Shown in pieces: positions 1-7,567 of a stretch of 8,639 nucleotides of DNA. This DNA comes from Anaerolineales bacterium. Lineage in GTDB: Bacteria; Chloroflexota; Anaerolineae; 4572-78; NAK82. Every line of letters begins with the position of its first letter. The first letter of the stretch is position 1. The notes under the pieces are model-generated. The model saw only the letters and a list, made by a program, of their open reading frames with translations, searched no databases and was not told the origin of the DNA. The DNA is taken from contig JAHELX010000243.1 in the NCBI GenBank assembly GCA_024643945.1, forward strand, positions 1 through 8,639. Reading direction: 5' to 3'. Made by a program: the position numbers and the translations under genes.

Positions 1-1
1 G

Positions 2-796
2 CGACGGCGCCTGGACATCGCTTTTAGCATCAAGTGCCGCGCCGACGACGTGGATGAGGTGCTCTTTCGCCAACTGAAGGCGATGGGGCTGATCCGTGTC
101 TTCATGGGTGTCGAATCCGGCTGTCAGGCATCGCTCCACCTGCTGGGAAAAGGGGTTACTGCGGATTGCAACGCCCGCGCCCTGGCCTTGCTGGATGATC
201 TGGGTATCGTGGCCGATTTTCGCTGCCTGCTCTTCCACCCGTGGAGTACGCTGGAGATGATCCAGGCCGACGTCGAGTTTCTGGAGCAGGTGCTACCCCA
301 TGTATCCACTCCTTTCACCTTTCACGAGGTAGAGTGCTACCCGGGGACGCCGCTGGCGGGGCGACTCCGGGCTGAGGGGTCCGGCCTGGAAGAGCGAGGA
401 AAAGACGCTGCGTGGCCACCCGCTGAAGGGAACCTTGGGCGCTTTGACAAAGACTTTCGCCTGGCCTATGCCATCGCCGATCGCAGAGCCGAGCTCCTGC
501 GCCGCCTGGGGCGTGTCGTCTTCGGAGCACGGAACGTGGATGGGGGCATCCCCAGCCAGATCAGCCAGGCGTGGTATGATATTCTGCTGAAGTGCCGGTT
601 TCACGCAGAACGGGTTACAACACGCGAGGCCCTCACCCTAAAGGACATCGCAGCCCGTTTGAACTGTGAGTCTCTGGCCGTCTGGCGCGAGATGTTGTCA
701 TTTGCCGGCGAAGGCGATTTGTATGATGCCGGCCGCGTCAATGAGCACGCCTCTGCGTGGGCCAGTCGCATCCACGCCTGCGACCTGATCACATAG
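2..796 (+). CDS. Radical SAM protein, C-terminal part (5' end outside window)
   Basis: The frame is open from the left edge to the TAG at 794-796, giving 264 visible residues; the true start lies upstream. A GTG at base 50 is only an internal valine of the same frame. Seen: a strand with MGVESG at visible residues 35-40 followed by LLGKG, and a YPGTPLA segment at 113-119. Both are typical of the second half of the radical SAM barrel in B12-binding-domain radical SAM proteins (MGxESG near the SAM site, PGTPL near the barrel end). The CxxxCxxC iron-sulfur motif and any cobalamin domain would lie in the missing N-terminal half, so class and substrate cannot be given. After about residue 125 comes a charged, Arg-rich, probably helical tail with no recognised domain. 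The gene converges on the larA homologue and shows no functional link to it. Family call is fairly secure; function is unknown. Confidence 0.8.
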   Translation, partial: RRRLDIAFSIKCRADDVDEVLFRQLKAMGLIRVFMGVESGCQASLHLLGKGVTADCNARALALLDDLGIVADFRCLLFHPWSTLEMIQADVEFLEQVLPHVSTPFTFHEVECYPGTPLAGRLRAEGSGLEERGKDAAWPPAEGNLGRFDKDFRLAYAIADRRAELLRRLGRVVFGARNVDGGIPSQISQAWYDILLKCRFHAERVTTREALTLKDIAARLNCESLAVWREMLSFAGEGDLYDAGRVNEHASAWASRIHACDLIT

Positions 797-844
797 GGAG
801 AACTTGCCAGCAGAAGCGTCGTCCCGCTCAGTCCTCTGAAAGCA

Positions 845-2155
845 TCACCTCTCAGCATCGTCAGCAATCCTAATTAGCGCTTGAAGTGCATGGGGGACGA
901 TCAGCGCATCTAGTTGCTGGCCGAGCTTGCGTCTTGCAACGGCAAAGGCTTCCTCCATCGACTCAGCGGGGATCATCTTGCAATCGCGTACGACTTGGGG
1001 GTCCTGCGCGCCGACCACGATAACTTCGACCTGAGTCAACACCTGGCCCACCACGAATGCCCGCTGGGCGCCAGGCGGGTACCCATTAGCTCGCATCCCA
1101 TCCAACATGGTCTCGACATCAGGCGCATCACGCAAAGCCGCCAAAAACCGTTGCTCGCCAACGCCTTGGCCCGCCCCTTCTGGACAGGCGGCCGGCAAGA
1201 TCAAGATGCCACCTGGCCTTACAGCAGGCCTGGCTGTCAACTGGAGATATGTTATTGCCCGGCTGGCCTGGTAAAGATTGACGTCCTTTGGCGCTCCCAC
1301 GCCGACAATCGCCAAATCGTATTGGTGGGGGAGTTGGATCTCAAAAATGTGGCGTGAGAAAGCCACCAAATCGTCGTGAACGGCAGCAGGTGCTCCTGCA
1401 CCCACCCTCAAGATTCTGTGCGCTTCATCTTGAATCACGTTAAGCACAAACTTCAGCCCGGCTCGCTGGGCGACTTCGCGAACCGCTTCCTGAAAAGGGT
1501 TGCCCTCGACATAGCCCAGGCGAACGCCTGGACGATCAAGCATAATCGGGCTGTGGGTAGCTGCGATGGTTTCTTCGCCACCACATCCAATGCTGACGGT
1601 TTTGGCCCCTCCTGAATAGCCAGCGTACTGATGCGGCTCAACTATTCCAGTAGCAAGTAACAGATCCGCATCATATGCCAGCTTACTGACCGTCAGAGGG
1701 ATACCACCCTCAGTATAGCCAACGTGAACCATGTTTAGTCTATCACGAGCGTCATGGTCAACGATTCGATAGTGATCGACGACGCGGCCTAACTTAAGGT
1801 GCTTTTCCGCCTGTGTGCTACTGCGATGCAATCCCACGGCGCAAAGAAGCGTGATGGCATCATCTGGCACCCCAGCCGACCGTAGTCTCACCAGAATAGC
1901 TGGTACCAACAAGTGGTCAGGACAGGCACGCGTCGCATCGGTGAAGGCAATGCAAACAGTTTGAGGCCGCGTCGAGGCAACCAATTGCTCCAACGGAGGT
2001 GAACCCAACGGAGCATCGAGAGCTGCCTCAATAGCGGCCTGAGGGTCAGCCAACGCGGATCGCTGAACAGAGGTAACAATACGGGCGGACATACCCTCGG
2101 GCAAACGAAATGAAAGCGACCGTTCACCAAACGGAATGCGGTATACTTCTCCCAA
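845..2155 (-). CDS. larA: LarA-family nickel-dependent hydroxyacid racemase/epimerase homologue (DUF2088)
   Basis: This 436-residue protein matches LarA in length and motif order. Family knowledge: LarA uses a covalently bound nickel-pincer nucleotide to racemise lactate, and relatives act on other alpha-hydroxy acids such as malate, phenyllactate and gluconate. Seen: DATR at 73-76 (substrate-binding Arg), GLHR at 108-111 (catalytic His110), VDHDA at 132-136, EPHQYAGYSGGAKT at 173-186 with His175 and Lys185 (expected cofactor-attachment Lys), and His201. These sit within one or two residues of the Lactiplantibacillus positions H108, H174, K184 and H200. In NLYQASR (293-299) the Gln is kept, but the position of LarA Lys298 appears to be Arg299, so the substrate may not be lactate. 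The TTG start is chosen for the strong AAGGAGG 8 bases upstream. Cofactor genes larB/C/E are not in the window. It is divergent from the transporter cluster. Confidence 0.88.
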   Translation of the reverse strand: MGEVYRIPFGERSLSFRLPEGMSARIVTSVQRSALADPQAAIEAALDAPLGSPPLEQLVASTRPQTVCIAFTDATRACPDHLLVPAILVRLRSAGVPDDAITLLCAVGLHRSSTQAEKHLKLGRVVDHYRIVDHDARDRLNMVHVGYTEGGIPLTVSKLAYDADLLLATGIVEPHQYAGYSGGAKTVSIGCGGEETIAATHSPIMLDRPGVRLGYVEGNPFQEAVREVAQRAGLKFVLNVIQDEAHRILRVGAGAPAAVHDDLVAFSRHIFEIQLPHQYDLAIVGVGAPKDVNLYQASRAITYLQLTARPAVRPGGILILPAACPEGAGQGVGEQRFLAALRDAPDVETMLDGMRANGYPPGAQRAFVVGQVLTQVEVIVVGAQDPQVVRDCKMIPAESMEEAFAVARRKLGQQLDALIVPHALQALIRIADDAER

Positions 2156-2163
2156 AGAATCTT

Positions 2164-2170
2164 CCTCCTT
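2164..2170 (-). promoter_or_regulatory. Ribosome binding site fixing the larA TTG start
   Basis: On the minus strand AAGGAGG lies 8 bases before TTG at 2155-2153. The near-perfect match to the anti-Shine-Dalgarno sequence supports the unusual TTG start, and the protein's N-terminus then begins right at the conserved LarA beta-strand. Confidence 0.75.
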
Positions 2171-2259
2171 CTCAACCTGCCCGATTTGGATTAAGAACCT
2201 ATCCGCAAATTGGAGCGCAGAATTGAGTCTGCCCTTGCTGTGGGCGGAATAAATTCCAT

Positions 2260-2274
2260 TGTGGTTATATCACA
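2260..2274. promoter_or_regulatory. CRP-like imperfect palindrome upstream of larA
   Basis: The 15 bases TGTGG-TTATA-TCACA form inverted half-sites like those of CRP/FNR-family regulators (TGTGA-N6-TCACA), but with a 5-base rather than 6-base spacer and one half-site mismatch. It lies about 105 bases upstream of the larA start. A chance match is quite possible. Confidence 0.2.
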
Positions 2275-2321
2275 GCTTGGACATTTTTTCAATGCCGATT
2301 CCTATCTTTGGCGTCGGCCGC

Positions 2322-2362
2322 CTTAAGGTTAACTTAAAGTTGAGACCAGGTTCTCTTAAAGT
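2322..2362 (+). repeat. Helically phased CTTAARGT direct repeats
   Basis: CTTAAGGT at 2322-2329, CTTAAAGT at 2333-2340 and CTTAAAGT at 2355-2362 start 11 and then 22 bases apart, so all three face the same side of the helix. The position expected for a fourth unit (2344-2351) keeps only the final AGGT. OmpR/PhoB-type response regulators commonly bind direct repeats with an 11-bp period. No regulator gene is in the window, so this is a candidate site only. Confidence 0.3.
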
Positions 2363-2381
2363 CAAATGAGCCTTATCTGTT

Positions 2382-2395
2382 ATTGTATGTACAAT
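2382..2395. promoter_or_regulatory. Operator-like palindrome ATTGTA-TG-TACAAT
   Basis: Two perfect 6-base inverted arms flank a 2-base centre. On the leftward strand it would fall at about +4 to +17 relative to the start expected from the extended -10 at 2405-2413, the classic place for a repressor operator. Its form suits a LacI- or GntR-type dimer, but no regulator gene is visible to confirm it. Confidence 0.4.
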
Positions 2396-2404
2396 CGACC
2401 CTAT

Positions 2405-2413
2405 CTTATACCA
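2405..2413 (-). promoter_or_regulatory. Putative extended -10 promoter for larA
   Basis: Read leftward, the bases are TGG followed by TATAAG, an extended -10 (TGnTATAAT-like). No good -35 sits 16-18 bases further upstream, which is tolerable for an extended -10. Transcription would start near 2398 and give a leader of about 240 bases before larA. Confidence 0.35.
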
Positions 2414-2441
2414 AGCTTCAAACAACCCCATGCCTGGCGCG

Positions 2442-2470
2442 TTGACAATGATAGACAGGTGTGGTATATT
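2442..2470 (+). promoter_or_regulatory. Sigma70-type promoter facing the transporter operon
   Basis: A perfect -35 hexamer TTGACA (2442-2447), a 17-base spacer and a -10 hexamer TATATT (2465-2470, one mismatch to TATAAT) form a near-consensus housekeeping promoter. Transcription would begin near 2477, about 400 bases ahead of the lipoprotein start, so a promoter nearer that gene is also possible. It is back-to-back with the putative leftward promoter. Confidence 0.5.
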
Positions 2471-2878
2471 GGCTCTAGTTGATGCGTTGAGTGGCAAGCG
2501 TTCGATTGTCCGAGCGGTCATTGCCACCAGGTGCCCACATACAACCCCCATGTGACGAAGTATGCTACCCAGCCAGATCACCAGGTATGGACCTTTGTTG
2601 TTATGGAACCAATGTATAGCTCCGAATCCACCACTCTGTGACCAAGTTGCTGGTATGAATGCATAGAAGGGAGGTGAAACCGGAAGGCCAGAAACCAAAA
2701 TGAGAGGCAGAGTCAACTTTGATTGTGCCTCGAAGAATGGTGCAGATTCCGGCTGGCAAGCTTTGTGTGGGACGCTTGTCCAGGACGATACCGGTACTGC
2801 CCCGCTTGCGTAGTTCAAGAAAGTCCCATGTTGCAGTCGAACCGCGCGTTGCTTGGCACTCAGAGAGGAGATTAAGCC

Positions 2879-4495
<1,617 letters not shown>

Positions 4496-4512
4496 AGTTG
4501 CTCTGATACCCC

Positions 4513-4536
4513 TCAGCTAGCCCGTTCAGGGGCTGA
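4513..4536 (+). repeat. Small bulged stem-loop after the binding-protein gene
   Basis: TCAGC and CCC (4513-4517 and 4521-4523) can pair with GGG and GCTGA (4529-4536), leaving a 3-base bulge and a GTTCA loop. There is no U-run after it, so it is not a typical intrinsic terminator. It lies 10 bases upstream of the larger stem-loop and may be part of the same processing or stabilising element. Confidence 0.35.
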
Positions 4537-4545
4537 CACCTATTT

Positions 4546-4584
4546 CCCCAGCCCCCTTCCCGCCGGGAAGGAGGGGGGCTGGGG
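4546..4584 (+). repeat. Strong GC-rich stem-loop between binding protein and permease genes
   Basis: CCCCAGCCCCC (4546-4556) pairs perfectly with GGGGGCTGGGG (4574-4584). An inner TTCCC/GGGAA stem (4557-4561 with 4565-4569) closes a 3-base loop, with a 4-base GGAG bulge on the 3' side. Only three T's follow a few bases later, so full termination is doubtful. In malE-malF-type operons, palindromes here stabilise or partly terminate the transcript so that binding protein exceeds permease; the same role is inferred. The sequence resembles C-run/G-run dispersed intergenic palindromes I associate with Chloroflexota, which a genome search would test. Confidence 0.6.
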
Positions 4585-4621
4585 GCCTTTCGACATTCAT
4601 TCCAAAGGGAGCCAGACGCCT

Positions 4622-5566
4622 ATGCAGCGAGTTGATGCACAAATAGCTACTGTCGAACGCAGCACGCGGTGGGAGCGCCGGCCCAGCGACCCGGACCGGA
4701 GCGCCCGGCGGGCGTTCCTACTGCCTGCCGTCACCCTGATTCTATTGCTATCCATCTTCCCCTTGCTCTTTTCCCTGGTTCTGGCGTTCATGAGCTGGGA
4801 CCTGAGCCGGCTGACGGGCGGCATTCGCTTTATCGGTCTCGGAAACTTCGTCACCCTGGTCAACGATGCCAGGTTCTGGAACACGGCGCGCGTCTCGCTG
4901 ACGTTCGTGGTCGGCGCGGTGGGGCTGGAATATTGCCTCGGGCTGGGCGTGGCGACGCTGCTCAACCAGGAGATCCGCTTCCGGCGCTTCTTCCGCGTCG
5001 CCTTCCTCACGCCGATGATGCTGACCCCGGCCGCCGTCGCCTATGCAGGGCGCATGCTATTTAACGAATCCATGGGCCCCATCAATGACATCATCAAGCA
5101 CCTCGGCGGCCCCATGATCCCCTGGTTCAGCAACCCTCTGCTCGCGCTGCCCTCATTGATGCTGGTGGATGCCTGGGAGTGGACCCCGTTCATGATGATT
5201 GTCCTGCTGGCCGGCCTGCAATCCCTTCCGCCCGAGGTGTTTGAAGCCGCACGCGTGGACGGCGCGAGCGATTGGCAGGCATTCCGCCATGTCACCTTCC
5301 CCATGCTCGCGCCGGTCTCGATCACTGTCATTCTAATCCGTGCCCTGGAGGCGTTCAAGCTGTTCGACATCGTCGTGGTCATGACCGGCGGCGGCCCGGG
5401 GACGGCCACCGAGCCGGTCACGCTGTATGCCTACCTGGTGGGGATGAAGAACGGCAACCTGGGCTATGCCTCGGCCATCGCCTATTCCCTCCTGATCATG
5501 GTGGTCATCTTTTCCATGCTATTCCTCAACAATCTGCGGCGGCGCGCCGCCGCGGCCGCAGAGTGA
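4622..5566 (+). CDS. ABC importer inner-membrane permease, MalF/UgpA type
   Basis: This 314-residue protein is one of two membrane subunits forming the channel for the solute captured by the upstream lipoprotein. Seen: a charged cytoplasmic N-terminus (1-30), then about six hydrophobic segments (roughly 31-56, 90-113, 124-146, 172-198, 231-250, 282-302). The ATPase-docking EAA loop starts at EAARVDG (208-214) and ends near FP (226-227). The MTGGGPG stretch near 254-260 is characteristic of this subunit in CUT1 importers. The ATG at 4622 has AGGGAG 10 bases upstream. The 126-base gap before the gene holds two stem-loops. The next permease begins 9 bases after its stop, so the two are co-transcribed. 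The C-terminus ends in an Arg/Ala run that contains an 18-base perfect DNA palindrome (5536-5553). Confidence 0.9.
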   Translation: MQRVDAQIATVERSTRWERRPSDPDRSARRAFLLPAVTLILLLSIFPLLFSLVLAFMSWDLSRLTGGIRFIGLGNFVTLVNDARFWNTARVSLTFVVGAVGLEYCLGLGVATLLNQEIRFRRFFRVAFLTPMMLTPAAVAYAGRMLFNESMGPINDIIKHLGGPMIPWFSNPLLALPSLMLVDAWEWTPFMMIVLLAGLQSLPPEVFEAARVDGASDWQAFRHVTFPMLAPVSITVILIRALEAFKLFDIVVVMTGGGPGTATEPVTLYAYLVGMKNGNLGYASAIAYSLLIMVVIFSMLFLNNLRRRAAAAAE

Positions 5567-5575
5567 GGTGTCGCC

Positions 5576-6451
5576 ATGCAGATGACATTGCGACAATCCC
5601 GGCGCTTAAAACTGAGCGTGACCTACGTCTTGTTGGTCCTGTGGGCCGTGATCTGCCTGTTCCCCATTTACTGGCTGATCATCACGTCGTTCAAGCTGCC
5701 CATCGCCGTCTTCCAGGGGCCGAAGTATTTTCCCTGGATTGATTTTCAGCCTACGCTGGATGCGTGGAAATACCTGTTGGTTGGCCCGGTTCAAAAAGAG
5801 GTGACCCGTAGTTGGGTCAACAGCGCCATCATGGCTATCAGCAGCGCTACGCTGGCCGTGGGCATCGGCTCCCTGGCCGGCTACGCGCTCACGCGCTTCC
5901 AGTACTTCGTGCCCGGGTTGAAATGGCGCAACAGCGATATCGCCTTCTGGGTTATCTCCCAGCGCATGCTGCCGCCGGTGGTGGTCATCCTGCCCTACAT
6001 GATTATGTATCGCTTCCTGGGGCTCATAGACACCCATGTAGGGATGATCCTGGCCTACACCGTCTTCAACCTGCCGTTTGCGGTTTGGATTATGCGCGAT
6101 TTCTTCGCTGGCCTGCCCCTGGACCTCGAAGAGAGCGCCCTGATCGACGGCGCGTCGCGCTTCCAGGCGTTCCGCATGGTCGTGCTGCCGCTATCCGCGC
6201 CTGGCCTGATCGCGACGTTTCTGTTCTGTCTCATGTTTGCCTGGAATGACTACCTGTTCGCGCTGATGCTGACATTCAGCCGGGCCAGCACCATGCCTAT
6301 GTATGTCGCCGGCGCGGGCAGCCAATCGTACGGCCCTCAGTGGTGGTATCTGGCTGCGCTGTCCATGCTCACGATTGCGCCGATGATGGTCATTGCCTTG
6401 CTCGTGGAGCGCTACATCACCCGGGGCCTGGTGGTTGGCGCCATCAAATAA
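5576..6451 (+). CDS. ABC importer inner-membrane permease, MalG/UgpE type
   Basis: This 291-residue protein is the second membrane subunit, expected to pair with the product of the gene just upstream. Seen: an N-terminal membrane segment at about 14-37 ending in ITSFK, as in MalG-type subunits. Further hydrophobic segments lie at about 82-104, 122-147, 156-175, 209-230 and 258-278. The EAA loop reads EESALIDG at 185-192 with LP at 204-205. The C-terminus RYITRGLVVGAIK is the usual ending of this subunit, which in MalG inserts into the ATPase dimer. The ATG at 5576 is preceded by GAGGTG, which overlaps the stop codon of the previous gene, suggesting translational coupling. No ATPase gene follows; many Chloroflexota and actinobacterial sugar importers share one MsmK/MalK-type ATPase encoded elsewhere. 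Confidence 0.9.
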   Translation: MQMTLRQSRRLKLSVTYVLLVLWAVICLFPIYWLIITSFKLPIAVFQGPKYFPWIDFQPTLDAWKYLLVGPVQKEVTRSWVNSAIMAISSATLAVGIGSLAGYALTRFQYFVPGLKWRNSDIAFWVISQRMLPPVVVILPYMIMYRFLGLIDTHVGMILAYTVFNLPFAVWIMRDFFAGLPLDLEESALIDGASRFQAFRMVVLPLSAPGLIATFLFCLMFAWNDYLFALMLTFSRASTMPMYVAGAGSQSYGPQWWYLAALSMLTIAPMMVIALLVERYITRGLVVGAIK

Positions 6452-6585
6452 ACGGGCCGCACCATTGGCACAGGATGGAGCTCAAATCCTGCCGGGTGCT
6501 GGCGTCGCCCACCTCGCGGACACCTTTTGTGCCCGCGGCGGCCAAAGGGTTCATACCAGGGCAGCTTCTCGCGCATAGCTTTACT

Positions 6586-6590
6586 GAGGA
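6586..6590 (+). promoter_or_regulatory. Ribosome binding site deciding the TTG start at 6602
   Basis: GAGGA ends 11 bases before TTG at 6602. The frame stays open upstream to a TTG at 6527, but those extra 25 residues are basic and unlike the family, and that start lacks a clear ribosome site. The spacing is slightly long, so the start call is moderate. Confidence 0.5.
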
Positions 6591-6601
6591 AATCAATTCA
6601 C

Positions 6602-7567
6602 TTGCCTGAAAACACCTCCGGACGATACCACATCATTGCCAGAAAAGAGCCAACTTTCTACTTCATCGGAGTCACAACGAGTCAGTCGTCTATCATGAAG
6701 ATCTTTCCGTTGTGGGTCAAAGAAATCGGTCACCCGGATGCCGTCATCCAGGGCGTTGACCTCAAGCTGCACGACAATGTCGAGGCCTACCGCCAGGCGG
6801 TGGCCCAGATCAAGTACGACCCGAACTCATTGGGGGCATTGGTCACCAGCCACAAGATCAACCTGTACGATGCCGCCATGGACATGTTCGACTACCTGGA
6901 CCCGTATGCCCACATCTGTGGCGAGGTTTCGTCTATCTCCAAACGAAGTGGCTCCTTGGAAGGCCACGCTAAGGACCCTATCAGCGCCGGCCTCAGCCTG
7001 GATGCCATCCTCGGCGAGAATTATTTTGGGCGCACCAAGGGCGAGGTGTTGTGCCTGGGACCGGGTGGTTCGGCCACGGCCATTGCTTTGCATCTCATCA
7101 ATAAACAGAATCCCGGGGATCGGCCTCGGCGCTTCGTGGTTGTCGGCCGCACGCGTGGTCGCCTCGACAGGCTCGAGAAGATATTCCGAGGACTACAAAC
7201 TGACATCAAGTTCGAGTTCTTCTGCCACGAGGACCCGGAACGCAACGATGCCCTGATGGCTGGCATGCCGGACGGCAGCCTGGTGATCAACGCTACAGGC
7301 ATGGGCAAAGACCTGCCTGGTTCGCCCATCACAGACAAAGGTCTCTTTCCGATGAATGGCATTGCCTGGGAGCTTAACTACCGGGGTGAGCTGGATTTCT
7401 TGCACCAGGCACTGGCCCAAAGCGAGACTCGCCACGTGCGTGTCGAGGACGGTTGGCTCTACTTTTTGCACGGTTGGACGCAGGGCATCTCGCAGGTATT
7501 CCATCAGGACATTAGCAGCGAGCAGTTTGGTCGTCTTGCCGCTATTGCTGAGGAGGTCATTCGGTGA
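6602..7567 (+). CDS. Shikimate/quinate dehydrogenase-fold oxidoreductase, divergent
   Basis: With the TTG start at 6602 the protein has 321 residues, against about 270-290 for AroE. Family knowledge: AroE-type enzymes reversibly oxidise a ring hydroxyl of shikimate or quinate using NADP(H) or NAD(H). Seen: an N-terminal FIGVTTSQSS (21-30) resembling the substrate SxS motif, VTSHK with the catalytic-type Lys85, and KDP with Asp125. A nucleotide-binding loop GPGGSA (153-158), GRTRGR after a beta-strand (182-187, NADP-like), INATGMG (229-235) and ELNYRGE (257-263) follow. The normal AVNT and NTD motifs are EVSS and AKD here, and the C-terminal Gln of the substrate site is not at its expected place. 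The real substrate is therefore probably not shikimate. It follows the permeases after 150 bases and overlaps the kinase gene by 4 bases, pointing to a catabolic role for the imported compound. Confidence 0.75.
   Translation: MPENTSGRYHIIARKEPTFYFIGVTTSQSSIMKIFPLWVKEIGHPDAVIQGVDLKLHDNVEAYRQAVAQIKYDPNSLGALVTSHKINLYDAAMDMFDYLDPYAHICGEVSSISKRSGSLEGHAKDPISAGLSLDAILGENYFGRTKGEVLCLGPGGSATAIALHLINKQNPGDRPRRFVVVGRTRGRLDRLEKIFRGLQTDIKFEFFCHEDPERNDALMAGMPDGSLVINATGMGKDLPGSPITDKGLFPMNGIAWELNYRGELDFLHQALAQSETRHVRVEDGWLYFLHGWTQGISQVFHQDISSEQFGRLAAIAEEVIR
7550..7556 (+). promoter_or_regulatory. Ribosome binding site for the kinase GTG start
   Basis: GAGGAGG lies inside the end of the preceding gene, 7 bases before the GTG at 7564. 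It supports a GTG start that overlaps the upstream TGA as GTGA, an arrangement typical of translational coupling. Confidence 0.7.

Larger units (their letters stand above)
2156..2878. other. Divergent intergenic control region, 723 bases, no convincing gene
   Basis: This gap separates the leftward larA homologue from the rightward transporter operon and is clearly richer in A/T than its flanks. It carries putative back-to-back promoters (about 2405-2413 leftward, 2442-2470 rightward), palindromes at 2260-2274 and 2382-2395, and phased repeats at 2322-2362. If those promoters are real, the leaders would be about 240 and 400 bases, long enough for structured RNA, but no riboswitch class was recognised. 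A 226-codon minus-strand open frame crosses most of the region and runs into the lipoprotein gene; it has no recognisable domain and is not called. From about 2480 to 2860 nothing else can be supported. Confidence 0.7.

Noticed and set aside
797..844. Search for a bidirectional terminator between the convergent radical SAM and larA genes
   Set aside because: No stem-loop followed by a T-run could be identified by eye in the 48 bases.
2789..2796. Palindrome TACCGGTA about 85 bases before the lipoprotein gene
   Set aside because: It has the CCGG-type centre of some LacI-family sites, but only 8 bases are symmetrical, too short to call an operator.
2700..2813. Short + strand frame of 37 codons beginning ATGAGAGGC in the leader of the lipoprotein gene
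   Set aside because: The only good purine-rich site is over 20 bases upstream, and nothing in the peptide suggests a leader or attenuation peptide.
6527..6601. Longer N-terminus for the dehydrogenase-like protein using TTG at 6527
   Set aside because: The 25 extra residues are basic and low in family likeness and no ribosome site is visible; GAGGA before TTG at 6602 is preferred.
6476..6609. 44-codon + strand frame between the second permease and the dehydrogenase-like gene
   Set aside because: No ribosome site precedes its ATG and the peptide has no recognisable feature. It ends just inside the next gene, which may be coincidence.
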